A DNA stretch of 40,682 bases from Chthoniobacterales bacterium. GTDB taxonomy: Bacteria > Verrucomicrobiota > Verrucomicrobiia > Chthoniobacterales > JACTMZ01. The stretch spans positions 1-40,682 of the forward strand of contig JAJTYZ010000015.1 of NCBI GenBank assembly GCA_021463515.1. The letters run 5' to 3'. Position numbers and translations under genes: made by a program. Below the pieces are notes generated by a model, which was not told the DNA's origin, did no database searches, and was given only the letters and a program-made list of their open reading frames with translations. Numbering within the stretch: the stretch's first letter is position 1; the number at the start of each line of letters is the position of its first letter. Shown piece by piece: positions 1-8,970 of the stretch.

Positions 1-1017
1 GGTGGTGTTGCTCAACACGAGAGTGCCGGAGCCGGAGAGAGTTTCGGTCACGTTGTTTGTTGTGCCGAAACGCAGCAACGAGCCGGAGCTTGCCGTCATT
101 GTCCCATTGATCGTCGTGCCGCCGGTGAACGTGGGGTAGTAGCCGCCCGACACGCGCGAGGCGCCTGCGAAGGTAACGCCGTCGAAGACGACATTGTCGC
201 TGTACAAGTAAACCTCACCGCCATTGGTTCCCGTGAGTGTGCCGCCGATCACGCGGCTGCCGCCGTTGAATTGCAACTGAGCGCTGGTACCGTCGGCGGT
301 CATGGTCTGGGCGGTATTGTCGTAAATCCCATTCGCCATGCTGAAGTAGATTGTCGAGTTGGACACCGCGAGCACCGTCCCTTGGTTGGTGAATGTACCG
401 CCGCTGACGGGATTGAGAGACAAAGATCCTTCGGACGCGGTGGTGATGCTTCCGATATTCACGATGTTATTGAGGTAGTTGCCGCCGATTTGCCCACTAC
501 CCGTGATGGCGATGTTGTTGACGAGGCTTACGTTGGTATTCCCTGCGGCCGTGGTGATGGTGGAGTTGCTCAAGGCCAGGGTGCCGGTGCCCGTAAAGTT
601 GATGGTCTGCCCAGGGGCATTTCCTAGATAAAAATAAGAGCTTGTCAATTGCAGGAGACCGTCATTCGTGAGAACCCCCGCACCGGCGAATCCATTGCCT
701 GCAAGGTAAAAGTAGCTGGAAGAAACGGCCACCTTGTTGCTCTCGTTGATCGTGATTCGACCGACGGTGCGATCCGAGCTGAGATTCACGACATCATTGG
801 CTCCGGATGTCACGTAAATATCCGCATTGGTCGCGTTCGGATCGCCGCTTGGCGTCCAATTTGTGGCTGTGGCCCAATTGTCTACGCCGCCTGTCCACGT
901 GTAGGAAACTTGTGCGGCTGCGGAGCAGGCAAGGATGACGGAAAGCCCGGCCAGTACGAGGGTCGAAAGGAGGGCTTTGAAGTGTATATATGTGATGGAG
1001 TGATTCAGGGTTTTCAT
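1..1017 (-). CDS. Secreted beta-strand-repeat (autotransporter/PEP-CTERM-like) protein, 5' part
   Basis: The frame is open from an ATG at 1017 to the window edge (339 codons), so the gene is 3'-truncated by the window. The N-terminus is a signal peptide: MKTLNH, then a hydrophobic stretch ending in ACSAAAQ. After it comes a segment with YTWTGG and ATNWTPSG, typical of the start of autotransporter-associated beta-strand proteins. The rest is low-complexity Gly/Thr/Asn/Ser beta-helix sequence with recurring GTGTL, SNSTI and GGTFTNQG elements and almost no Cys. This fits a large exported surface or adhesin-like protein. Whether it ends in a PEP-CTERM signal or an autotransporter barrel cannot be seen. 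It is divergent from the gene at 1153. Confidence 0.75.
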   Translation of the reverse strand, partial: MKTLNHSITYIHFKALLSTLVLAGLSVILACSAAAQVSYTWTGGVDNWATATNWTPSGDPNATNADIYVTSGANDVVNLSSDRTVGRITINESNKVAVSSSYFYLAGNGFAGAGVLTNDGLLQLTSSYFYLGNAPGQTINFTGTGTLALSNSTITTAAGNTNVSLVNNIAITGSGQIGGNYLNNIVNIGSITTASEGSLSLNPVSGGTFTNQGTVLAVSNSTIYFSMANGIYDNTAQTMTADGTSAQLQFNGGSRVIGGTLTGTNGGEVYLYSDNVVFDGVTFAGASRVSGGYYPTFTGGTTINGTMTASSGSLLRFGTTNNVTETLSGSGTLVLSNTT

Positions 1018-1152
1018 GGGTTTAAGTTGTTGGGTTTTACGATGCGGCGTGTGTTTTATACGTTTCAATTAGGGGGGCAATTATTTTTTGTAAAATTTTG
1101 AAAAATTCGTGCTGAGGTTGTTATTTTTAGAAACGGCGGCATAGTGCGGGGT

Positions 1153-1911
1153 ATGAGGGTGTTTTTATTGATTGTGTTTTTAGCCACGACATTGGGTACG
1201 TGGGCGCGTCCTATTGTGCGGGAATCTGGGGCGATTTATTTGTCTGATTTTTCTTTACCTGTCATCAAACTGACATTGCGCGAGGCGGCACCGTGTTATT
1301 TTCAATTAGATGGGCGGCGTTATGCGGGGACGTTGCGATTTCCGCAGGTGGTGACTCTGGATGCGGTGGCGCCTAATGGGATGCTTCGCATCCGTGGAAA
1401 TGCGCAACAAGGCGGGGTGGCGGCTTGGGTGGAGCCTCATTTTTTTGAAGGGATGCCCCCTCATTTTATTGAAAATCTTCAACGCTCGGAGGCGCGGCGG
1501 CAACAGGTAGAAAAATTGATCGAAAACAATGAAGTGGCCATTGGAATGACGCCGGAGGAAGTAACGCGGAGTTTGGGGCGTCCACAAAAACGTTCGTCAC
1601 GCACGGAGCGCGATGGCTCTACGCAGACGTTGGAATACATCCGCTATAAACTTGTGCCGCAGACGATTTTTACGCCGACTTATGCGTCCACGATTACGGG
1701 TTATCGTCCGGAGCCGGGCGGCAGGCTTGAAACGGTCACGATGCGGAATACTTCCGGCATGGGTGCTTCGACGGTTTTTGTGAAAGTGCCCGTGGGAACA
1801 ACCACGGTTCATTTTTCCCAAGGTGTCGTCGAGTCCATTGAGGAATCCGAAGGCACACTCACCGGCGCACGGTCTTCGATCGTGGTTCCGCCGATTAACC
1901 TTCGGTGGTAG
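1153..1911 (+). CDS. Secreted hypothetical protein with BamE-like motif
   Basis: About 252 residues. An N-terminal signal peptide (MRVFLLIVFLATTLGTWA) supports the ATG at 1153, which follows a GGGG tract; an in-frame GTG at 1144 is the alternative. The middle (about residues 130-155) contains IGMTPEEVTRSLGRPQ, resembling the helix-turn of SmpA/BamE-type small periplasmic proteins, where this segment precedes a two-layer sandwich. The rest has no recognisable domain. The stop overlaps the end of the convergent RND permease gene by 17 bases. Periplasmic or outer-membrane location is inferred from the signal peptide; the role is unknown. Confidence 0.65.
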   Translation: MRVFLLIVFLATTLGTWARPIVRESGAIYLSDFSLPVIKLTLREAAPCYFQLDGRRYAGTLRFPQVVTLDAVAPNGMLRIRGNAQQGGVAAWVEPHFFEGMPPHFIENLQRSEARRQQVEKLIENNEVAIGMTPEEVTRSLGRPQKRSSRTERDGSTQTLEYIRYKLVPQTIFTPTYASTITGYRPEPGGRLETVTMRNTSGMGASTVFVKVPVGTTTVHFSQGVVESIEESEGTLTGARSSIVVPPINLRW

Positions 1912-4900
1912 TCTTTTCTTCCGTCGGCTCTTGTTCGCCGGGCTTAGACCCCGAGATTTTTTCAACGAAGTGAAAAAGCATGGGGATAATGAAAATGGCA
2001 AAAAGCGTGGCGGCTAACATGCCCCCGATGACGGCGGTGCCCATGGTCTGACGTGAAATAGCACCCGAGCCTGTGGCTGTCCAAAGCGGAACGCAGCCGA
2101 GGATGAATGCAAAGGCCGTCATGAGAATCGGGCGTAAACGCACGCGTGCTCCGGCCAACGCCGCTTCGAAAAGGTTTTTGCCGCCTTCGTATTCCGCTTT
2201 GCAAAACTCGACGATGAGAATGGCATTTTTGGCCGCGAGGCCAATGAGCATCACGAGAGCAATTTGCGCATAGACATTGTTTTCCATCGAGCGTCCCCAC
2301 AGGGCGAAAAACGCGCCAAAGATAGCGATGGGAGTTCCGAGAAGAACGCTAAAGGGCAGCGACCAGCTTTCGTATTGCGCCGCGAGGATGAGGAAGACAA
2401 AGACGAGGGCGAGGGCAAAGATGACAGCGGGAGAAACACCTTGGGCCGCTTGCTTTTCTTGAAAAGACATTCCGAGGTAGTTGTAGCCCATTTCCTTCGG
2501 CATCGTGCGGGCAAAGACATCTTCGAGAGCGGCCATGGCTTGCGCCGAGCTGTAGCCGGGCGCAGCATTGGCGTTGATTTGTGCGGAACGGTACATGTTA
2601 AAACGCATCGTGAACTCTGGGCCATAACGTGGCTTGTGGGAAATGAGAGCCGAGAGCGGAACAGCATTTCCATGAGAATTGCGAACGTAAAATTGTCCGG
2701 CTTTTTCGATGGCGTCACGAAACTCCGCAGCCGCTTGCACATAGACCTGCCATTGGAGACCAAAGCGGTTGAAATAATTGACCATCGAGCCGCCCAAAAA
2801 TGTTTGCAACGTATTGTAAGCGGCATCAATCGAAACGCCCTGCGTCATGGCCATTTCCCGATCTACATCGAGTCGAATTTGCGGAACGCTTGGTAGCAAT
2901 GTCGTACTCAGATGTTCCAGCTCGGGGCGTTGCGCGGCAGCTTCCATGAACGTTTTGGTGTTTTCCGCGAGAAATTGCACGGAGCCGCCACTGCGATCTT
3001 GGAGGATAAAGTTCACACCGCCCGAGGTGCCGACGCCAGGGATCGCGGGCGGAGAGAAAGCGAAGGCCACGCCTTCGGGAATAGTGGCAAGGCGGGCGTT
3101 AATACGCCGCATGATATTGTTGTATTGCGTTTCCGGTGTTGTTCGCTCATCCCATGGTTTGAGAGTGATAAAAAAGAAACCGTTGTAGGTCGTGTGAACG
3201 GTGCTGAGCAAATTAAAGCCAACCACCGTTGTCACATGCTGCACCCCCGGGGTTTCCATCATCATTTTTTCAATCTGCTGGCACGCAGCACTGGTGCGTT
3301 CCATGGAAGAGGCCACGGGCAGCTGTACCCCTGCGTAAAAATATCCTTGGTCTTCCTCAGGTAAAAACGAAGGCGGCAGGCGTTTTCCAAAAAATCCGGC
3401 CAACACGGCCATACCTACGAGGAAAAAAATGCTGATGGCAGTTTTGCGAATCGCTGCACCGCAAATGCCCACATAGCGATTGGTCGCACGCCCAAACATT
3501 TTATTAAACCACGCATAAAATCCGCCAAGAGGGCCTCGATTTTCGCCTTTGGGGCGTAGAATGAGAGCGGCTAACGCGGGGCTGAGGGATAAGGCGTTAA
3601 ACGCCGAAATGCAGACCGAAATCGCGATGGTGATGGCAAATTGTTGGTAAAGACTTCCCGTGATGCCGGGAATAAATACCGTGGGAATAAAGACCGAAGA
3701 AAGCACGAGAGCGATGGCGACGACAGGACCTGATACCTCGCGCATGGCTTGCAGCGTGGCATCGCGAGGAGAGAGGCCGCGTTCGATGTGGTGCTCGACC
3801 GCTTCCACCACCACGATGGCATCATCCACCACGAGCCCAATGGCGAGTACGAGACCGAAGAGCGAGAGGGTATTGATGGAAAATCCGACAAGCGGAAATA
3901 TCGCAAAGGTGCCGATGAGGGACACAGGCACGGCGAGGAGCGGGATGAGTGTTGCTCGCCAGCCTTGCAAAAAAATGAAGACGACAATGATGACGAGCAG
4001 TAAGGCTTCGAAGAGTGTTTTGACGATTTCTTCAATGCCGGCAGTGACGGCTTTGGTGGTGTCGAGAGATTCGGTGTAGGAGAGGCCGGGCGGGAAACGC
4101 TCGGAAAGTTTGGCCATGAGATTTTTCGCATCCCGTGCGGCATTGAGAGCGTTGGAGCCGGGCATTTGATAACACGCAATGATGGCCGAGGGGTTGCCGT
4201 CAAAACGCCCTTGCGTGTTGTAGTTTTGTGCGCCGAGTTGAATTTCCGCGACATCTTTGAGCAGCAACGTGGAGCCATCGGGATTGGCGCGAATGATGAT
4301 GTTTCCAAATTCTTCGACGGTGCTTAGGTAGCCTTGCGTGATGACCGATTTGGCAAACTCTTGCCCGGCGGGGATAGGCGGTGCCCCGATTTGACCAGCG
4401 GGATTCACGCGATTCTGCGCACGAACGGCTTGAACGATTTCATCCGTGGTCACATCGAGCTTGGCAAGCTGATCGGGGCGAACCCAAATGCGCATGGCGT
4501 ATTGTCCGGCACCGAAAATGGCAACCTGAGAAATACCGGGAATACGCCCGAGCTCGTTGTTGATATTGATGTAGGCGTAGTTGGCGAGAAAGGTGGCGTC
4601 AAATTGGCCATTGGGGGAATTGAGCGCAAACAACACAAGCGGAGCAGAAGTGCTTTTTTGCACTGTCACACCGAAATTGCTGACGGCAGACGGAAGCTGT
4701 GAGGCGGCTTGGCCTTGACGCATCTGCGTGAGAATTTGATCGGTGGTCGCGTCCGTCTGAACGCCAAAGAAAACATTGAGCGTCATTTGCCCGTTGTTGG
4801 CATTGATGGAATACATGTACTCCATGTTGTCCACGCCATTCACTTGTTGCTCGATGGGCGTTGCGACCGATTGTTCCACGGTGAGCGCATCGGCGCCGAC

Positions 4901-5047
4901 GTAGGTGGCTGAGACCTGAATTTGTGGAGGAACAATGTTTGGGTACTGCGCGACGGGCAGGTTAGCCATCATCACAAGGCCAACAATAACGGTGATGATG
5001 GCAATTACCATCGCCACAATGGGTCTGTTGATGAAGAACTGCGGCAT
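1895..5047 (-). CDS. RND multidrug efflux permease, HAE1 (AcrB-like) family
   Basis: A 1050-residue inner-membrane proton/drug antiporter, the usual AcrB length. It starts with the family N-terminus (FFINRPIVAMVIAI as TM1) and contains the TM4 motif GLVVDDAIVVVE with the proton-relay pair D408/D409. The TM10 motif AAKNAILIVEF places the relay lysine at K940, as in AcrB. Two repeats of six helices flank large periplasmic porter/funnel loops. The C-terminus is acidic and Glu/Thr-rich. It follows the adaptor gene by 8 bases, so the two form an adaptor-permease operon. No TolC-type outer-membrane channel gene lies in the window, so the pump must use one encoded elsewhere. Substrate cannot be told from sequence. 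Its end overlaps the convergent gene at 1153-1911. Confidence 0.95.
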   Translation of the reverse strand: MPQFFINRPIVAMVIAIITVIVGLVMMANLPVAQYPNIVPPQIQVSATYVGADALTVEQSVATPIEQQVNGVDNMEYMYSINANNGQMTLNVFFGVQTDATTDQILTQMRQGQAASQLPSAVSNFGVTVQKSTSAPLVLFALNSPNGQFDATFLANYAYININNELGRIPGISQVAIFGAGQYAMRIWVRPDQLAKLDVTTDEIVQAVRAQNRVNPAGQIGAPPIPAGQEFAKSVITQGYLSTVEEFGNIIIRANPDGSTLLLKDVAEIQLGAQNYNTQGRFDGNPSAIIACYQMPGSNALNAARDAKNLMAKLSERFPPGLSYTESLDTTKAVTAGIEEIVKTLFEALLLVIIVVFIFLQGWRATLIPLLAVPVSLIGTFAIFPLVGFSINTLSLFGLVLAIGLVVDDAIVVVEAVEHHIERGLSPRDATLQAMREVSGPVVAIALVLSSVFIPTVFIPGITGSLYQQFAITIAISVCISAFNALSLSPALAALILRPKGENRGPLGGFYAWFNKMFGRATNRYVGICGAAIRKTAISIFFLVGMAVLAGFFGKRLPPSFLPEEDQGYFYAGVQLPVASSMERTSAACQQIEKMMMETPGVQHVTTVVGFNLLSTVHTTYNGFFFITLKPWDERTTPETQYNNIMRRINARLATIPEGVAFAFSPPAIPGVGTSGGVNFILQDRSGGSVQFLAENTKTFMEAAAQRPELEHLSTTLLPSVPQIRLDVDREMAMTQGVSIDAAYNTLQTFLGGSMVNYFNRFGLQWQVYVQAAAEFRDAIEKAGQFYVRNSHGNAVPLSALISHKPRYGPEFTMRFNMYRSAQINANAAPGYSSAQAMAALEDVFARTMPKEMGYNYLGMSFQEKQAAQGVSPAVIFALALVFVFLILAAQYESWSLPFSVLLGTPIAIFGAFFALWGRSMENNVYAQIALVMLIGLAAKNAILIVEFCKAEYEGGKNLFEAALAGARVRLRPILMTAFAFILGCVPLWTATGSGAISRQTMGTAVIGGMLAATLFAIFIIPMLFHFVEKISGSKPGEQEPTEEKTTTEG

Positions 5048-5055
5048 GGACGGCG

Positions 5056-6354
5056 TCAGGTGCTAGGAGTGTCCGATGCCGGTGAAGGCGCGGGTGTGGG
5101 TGTTACTTCCGGTGGGGCGGCGGCTTCCGGGGAGGGGGCACCTTCGAGGGCCGCTTGAGGAGGGAGTTTGTCGAACTTTGTGTTTTCGGGTTCCACAGGC
5201 GCGGGCAAATTTGGGGCCTCTGCAAATCCCGTCGGCATTTCCCATGGCGTTGTTTTGACCGTCATGCCTTGACGCAACTTTTGCATTCCTTCGACAACGA
5301 TGGTGTCCGTAGGTTGCAGCCCACTTTGCACCACCTGCATGGAGGCATAGGTTGGGCCGATGTCAACAATCCGAAGGTCCACTTTTCCATCCGTGCCAAT
5401 GACGGCAATTTGCGATTTACCCTGCAAATCATTGATGGCGCGTTGTGGCACAAGTAGCGCGTTTTTTTCCCAACGTGTTACGCCGCGAACGCGGGCAAAT
5501 TGTCCGGTGCGCAGGAGATTGCCCGGGTTGGGGAATTCGGCTTCAATTTGCAGGGAGCCGGTGTTTTGGGTGACCTGATTATCAATGGCAAGTAGCCGCC
5601 CAGGATGAGGATAAATGGTGTTATCATTAAGCACAATTTGGAGTCCCAGACCGCCGCGTTGGGCCACTTTGGCGAGGTCTTGTGGGGCACCAAAGTAGGG
5701 CTGTATGTATTGGAGGTATTCATTCTCACTGAGGAAAAAATTGACCTTAATGGGGTCCACCATGGTCACCGTCGTGAGCGTGCCGGAGGATGGGCCAATT
5801 AAATTGCCCACTTGCGCCGTGGCGATTCCCGCAAGGCCATCTACAGGTGCCGTAATGCTGGTAAACTCCAAGTTGAGACGTGCTTGCTCCACATTGGCAG
5901 ATGCTGCGGCGACGGCGGCTTTGCTGGCTTCAAAAGCCTGGATTTGGTCGTCGTATTGCTCACGGCTAATGACATTTTTTTGCAATAAATCCACGGCGCG
6001 TTTGGCATTGGCTTCATCACGAATAAGCGCGGCCTGTGCTTTTTCAAATTCTCCCGTGGCTTGATCGAAGACCGCTTTGAAAGGGCGCGAATCAATCTGA
6101 AAAAGCAGTTGGCCTTTTTTGACAAGTGCGCCGTCTTCGTAATTTTGCGATACCAGATAGCCGGACACTTGAGCAACGATATCCGCATTAACCATGCCGT
6201 AGGTAAGCCCCACCCATTCCCGCACGATCGGCACATCTTTTTGCAGCGGTGTCATCACCGGAACGGTGAACTCCGGGGGTTGTGGTTGCGGCTTAGGGGA
6301 ACATCCGGTGATGCGAGCCATCGCGAGGCTGATGAATAATACGAGAAATCTCAC
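5056..6354 (-). CDS. RND efflux periplasmic adaptor (membrane fusion protein), lipoprotein
   Basis: A 432-residue AcrA/MexA-type adaptor linking the permease at 1895-5047 to an outer-membrane channel. The start is GTG at 6354. The N-terminus ends in a lipobox, ARITGC, with acylated Cys at position 18, so it should be lipid-anchored. A lipoyl/barrel-sandwich half-motif (VSGYLV...GALVKKGQLLFQID) follows at about 60-95, then an alpha-helical hairpin (about 95-165), the second half-motif (ITAPVDGLAGIA), a beta-barrel and a membrane-proximal domain. The last 60 residues are Pro/Ala/Glu-rich and probably disordered, longer than in AcrA. No TetR-type repressor gene is adjacent. Confidence 0.93.
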   Translation of the reverse strand: MRFLVLFISLAMARITGCSPKPQPQPPEFTVPVMTPLQKDVPIVREWVGLTYGMVNADIVAQVSGYLVSQNYEDGALVKKGQLLFQIDSRPFKAVFDQATGEFEKAQAALIRDEANAKRAVDLLQKNVISREQYDDQIQAFEASKAAVAAASANVEQARLNLEFTSITAPVDGLAGIATAQVGNLIGPSSGTLTTVTMVDPIKVNFFLSENEYLQYIQPYFGAPQDLAKVAQRGGLGLQIVLNDNTIYPHPGRLLAIDNQVTQNTGSLQIEAEFPNPGNLLRTGQFARVRGVTRWEKNALLVPQRAINDLQGKSQIAVIGTDGKVDLRIVDIGPTYASMQVVQSGLQPTDTIVVEGMQKLRQGMTVKTTPWEMPTGFAEAPNLPAPVEPENTKFDKLPPQAALEGAPSPEAAAPPEVTPTPAPSPASDTPST

Positions 6355-6394
6355 GGCGTTGAATTAATCGTTTCATCATGAAATTGGACAGCGC

Positions 6395-6437
6395 AAAACA
6401 TCGGAGGGTTCTCGCCAAATGAAAAAAACGATGTTTT
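6395..6437. promoter_or_regulatory. Inverted repeat between divergent RND operon and AsmA-like gene
   Basis: Perfect 9-base arms AAAACATCG (6395-6403) and CGATGTTTT (6429-6437) are separated by 25 bases in the 92-base divergent spacer. It could be an operator or an mRNA hairpin; no factor is recognised. Confidence 0.3.
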
Positions 6438-6446
6438 TATGACGCC

Positions 6447-7745
6447 ATGAAAATGGCACTGCGCATTCTCGTCGTAGTTGTCGTTGTGTGTGTTTTAGCA
6501 GGTGCCGCAGCCTTTCTTTATCGCGAGCGAATGGTGCAATGGTGGATGGAACGGGAGCTGGCAGGACGTTTGTCGGCGGCGTTGAATTCGGTCGTGGAAA
6601 TCGGCGGGTTGGAATGGAAAGACAAAGTGCTCCGAGCGGCATGGATGCAGGTGGAGAGCGAAACTTTGCCATTCACCAACCTCGAAGTGAAAGATTGGCG
6701 AACGAGTTTTGATTGGGAGCGGATTAAAGAGCCATTAGCGCAGCCACTTGTTGTTGAAGCGACATTGGCAACGATGGTTTGGCGGGGCGAAAAAAATGCG
6801 GAGAGACATGAAGCCACGGCGTCAAATTCGGGCGATATAGAATTAAAAAGTGCGCCCGCTTTAGATTTTACAATCGCAGATTTTTCGATTCTTCAATCCA
6901 AGACGCAAGGCTGGTCCCTTCGTCATACGGCATTGCGAGCCAAACATGAGGGGCAGTGGGAAGTTTCGGCGCAGAATGGCGCGGTGAATTTGCCGAGACT
7001 CCCGCCGTTGCAACTTGAAAAACTTAAAGCGAAGCAGCGTGGCTCGGGTTGGGAGATCGAGTCTTTTGCCGTTCATGATGGCAAGGAAGGAAGGCTATCC
7101 GGCTCCGTGCAACACAATGGTACGGCATGGAAAAAAGGAGAGTTTATTTGGGAAAATGTCAGTACGGAAAACTTTTTGCCTACGTCCTCCGCGTCGCATT
7201 TTTCGGGAAAGTGCAAGGGCGCGGCCACGTTGGAGGATGGTGTTTTGCGCGGGAAGATGACGCTTGTTGGCGTAGAAACAAAATCGGTGCCAACGCTCGT
7301 GAAGATGGCCAGTCTTTTTGTTGGAGAGAATTGGGATTCGGTACCGTGGGAAGGTTTTGAATTTGAATTTATACGTGAGGCTGATGGCACAATTTACTTT
7401 CGAAATTTTTTAGCCACTTCGTCTAAGGGAATTTTAATTCGAGGTTCCGGGCGTATTGATGGCACGGCGCTTGCCATGGATTTGGAACTTGGAGTGCGGC
7501 GTAAAGGACGGCCTTGGCTAGTGGCTTTTATGCCGATGCTTTTTCGGACGGAAGGAAGCGGGTATTTTTGGGTTCCGGTGCATGTGGGGGGAACAACGGA
7601 TGCGCCGTCGGAGGATTTAACGGCACGTGTGGTGACGGCTTTGGCTGCTGTGCCTGTGACGGAAGCTGTGAAGAGAGCGGCGGATATTCCGGACGCGGCG
7701 GTGGAGGCCGCCGGGGCTTTGTTTGATGCTCTTATGGGGCGGTAG
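6447..7745 (+). CDS. Membrane-anchored AsmA-like protein
   Basis: 432 residues. One N-terminal transmembrane segment (about residues 5-25, Val/Ala-rich) is followed by a short amphipathic stretch (YRERMVQWWMERELAGRLSAALN) and a long beta-rich periplasmic domain. The layout (TM, then 'L...LN...VEIGGLEW', then repeats of beta strands, and a C-terminal part with ILIRGSGRIDGTALAMDLEL) resembles AsmA/DUF3971-type proteins implicated in envelope lipid traffic. The assignment rests on overall pattern, not on a diagnostic motif. The gene is divergent from the RND operon. Its 3' end overlaps the convergent S41-like gene by 14 bases. Confidence 0.6.
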   Translation: MKMALRILVVVVVVCVLAGAAAFLYRERMVQWWMERELAGRLSAALNSVVEIGGLEWKDKVLRAAWMQVESETLPFTNLEVKDWRTSFDWERIKEPLAQPLVVEATLATMVWRGEKNAERHEATASNSGDIELKSAPALDFTIADFSILQSKTQGWSLRHTALRAKHEGQWEVSAQNGAVNLPRLPPLQLEKLKAKQRGSGWEIESFAVHDGKEGRLSGSVQHNGTAWKKGEFIWENVSTENFLPTSSASHFSGKCKGAATLEDGVLRGKMTLVGVETKSVPTLVKMASLFVGENWDSVPWEGFEFEFIREADGTIYFRNFLATSSKGILIRGSGRIDGTALAMDLELGVRRKGRPWLVAFMPMLFRTEGSGYFWVPVHVGGTTDAPSEDLTARVVTALAAVPVTEAVKRAADIPDAAVEAAGALFDALMGR

Positions 7746-8970
7746 GCGGATCTTTTTTATGAAAGAATCGAATCGCGGTGACCAAATCCACAGCCCGCTG
7801 CAAAGGGCGATCTACGAGGGTGGGCTTTTCCTCGGGTGCATCTATTTCGGGATTGGTGCCCTCCACTAAGGCGGCTTCGTTCATGCGCACGCGCTCGCGT
7901 TCAAAGATGAAAGGTGCAGCCCCGCTTTCCAAGCTATCTGCAAGCACTTCTCCGCGCACAGCGGATTCTTGTGCGACTTCGAGATCAGGGTGCAGTCCCT
8001 GCGGATAAATCGCCGGCAGTCCCTCCACGCGAACTTCGGTGCTGGCAAAACGCAGGGACTGTTCTTTGCCAAGAGGAATGGTAGAAAATTCCACGGCGCG
8101 TCCGCTGGTGGTCGCGCCAACAATCATAGCATTGGCGTGTTTGCGCAGTGCCGCAGCGATGGCTTCAGCAGCACCGGCGGCGGAAGCATCGGCAATGATG
8201 ACGATGACGCCATGAAAAGTCTGCGGACTTTCGGAGTTGAAAGATTTTACGGCTTTTCCTTTGGCGTCTGACAATGAGAAGAGCGAAATTCCCTTTGGAA
8301 CAAATCGTGAGGCGACGGACGCAGCTAATTCATAATTTTGCGAGGCCGGAGTGGCGCGTAAATCCAACACAACCGCATCCACATGATGGGCGGCGAAATC
8401 TTTAAGCGTGCCATCGAGTTCCGTGATTGTTTCGGGAAGGAGCGAGCCTAAACGGATGTATCCCACATCGCCCTTGAGTGCTTCCGCACGAAAAGGAGCG
8501 ATGTCTGGTGCGGGAGATTCGCCAGAGATCAGTTCGGCACCGGGTTGAAGTTTGTCGAATAATCCGCGCAGAGTGGCCTGTGCAAGCGCATTGGCATCGA
8601 GAGATTTTGCGGAAACATGGCGTTGTTGCAAAACGGTGAGTGCTTCGTTGACTTGTTCCGGACTAAGCGACTCGACGCGCACGACGGGTGGTGCTGACGA
8701 TGGTTCAGGAGCAACCTCTTCTGCGTAGAGGCAAAGAGGCATTAAAAAGAAGGCCAGTACGGCAATGGCGATTTGGGAGAAAAATAACTGTGAGTTATCC
8801 AAAGGAAATGTCTGGCCAGGGGGCACAGGCGTCAGACGCCTGTGCCCCCTAGATTTTTTCAAAGTGGGGAAACTGAAAGACACCGTAGAACGAGTTTTCC
8901 AACTCGTTTCCCTTCCCACTCCACCGCCTTCAAAACGCAGCAGCAATCGTGAATTCGCGGGATGTTTCAT
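7732..8970 (-). CDS. S41 (CtpA/Tsp-like) peptidase homologue, probably inactive
   Basis: 412 residues from the ATG at 8970, which overlaps the purD stop as ATGA. The S41 core is recognisable: GDVGYIRLGSLLPET (about 168-181), AVVLDLRATP (199-208, where active enzymes have DLRxNPGG), the nucleophile-elbow region IIADASAAGAAEAI (258-271) and VGATTSGRAVEF (284-295). Aligned to the canonical SASAS-E and T-x-GKG motifs, the nucleophile Ser position is Gly266 and the general-base Lys is Arg291. No PDZ domain is evident. This suggests a non-catalytic secreted pseudoprotease. The hydrophobic signal (about 62-82, ending LYAEE) lies unusually far in. The preceding ~56 residues are read from a dispersed repeat (8818-8932), so a TTG at 8802 may be the real start. 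Confidence 0.7.
   Translation of the reverse strand: MKHPANSRLLLRFEGGGVGRETSWKTRSTVSFSFPTLKKSRGHRRLTPVPPGQTFPLDNSQLFFSQIAIAVLAFFLMPLCLYAEEVAPEPSSAPPVVRVESLSPEQVNEALTVLQQRHVSAKSLDANALAQATLRGLFDKLQPGAELISGESPAPDIAPFRAEALKGDVGYIRLGSLLPETITELDGTLKDFAAHHVDAVVLDLRATPASQNYELAASVASRFVPKGISLFSLSDAKGKAVKSFNSESPQTFHGVIVIIADASAAGAAEAIAAALRKHANAMIVGATTSGRAVEFSTIPLGKEQSLRFASTEVRVEGLPAIYPQGLHPDLEVAQESAVRGEVLADSLESGAAPFIFERERVRMNEAALVEGTNPEIDAPEEKPTLVDRPLQRAVDLVTAIRFFHKKDPPTAP
8818..8932. repeat. Dispersed bipartite hairpin repeat, family 1, copy 1
   Basis: Module A is a perfect 16-base inverted repeat (arms AGGGGGCACAGGCGTC at 8818-8833 and its complement at 8835-8850, one-base loop) followed by a T-run (8853-8858). 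Module B is CGTAG then AACGAGTT (8889-8896), TTCC, AACTCGTT (8901-8908), then TCCCTT and CACTCCA. Both modules recur in the same order and orientation at 27862-28012. This copy sits inside the 5' end of the S41-like frame. Confidence 0.75.

Noticed and set aside
1066-1083. CAATTA-GGGGGG-CAATTA direct repeat upstream of the adhesin gene
   Set aside because: Short and AT-rich; spacing to a TATAAA on the minus strand fits a promoter poorly, so it was not called.
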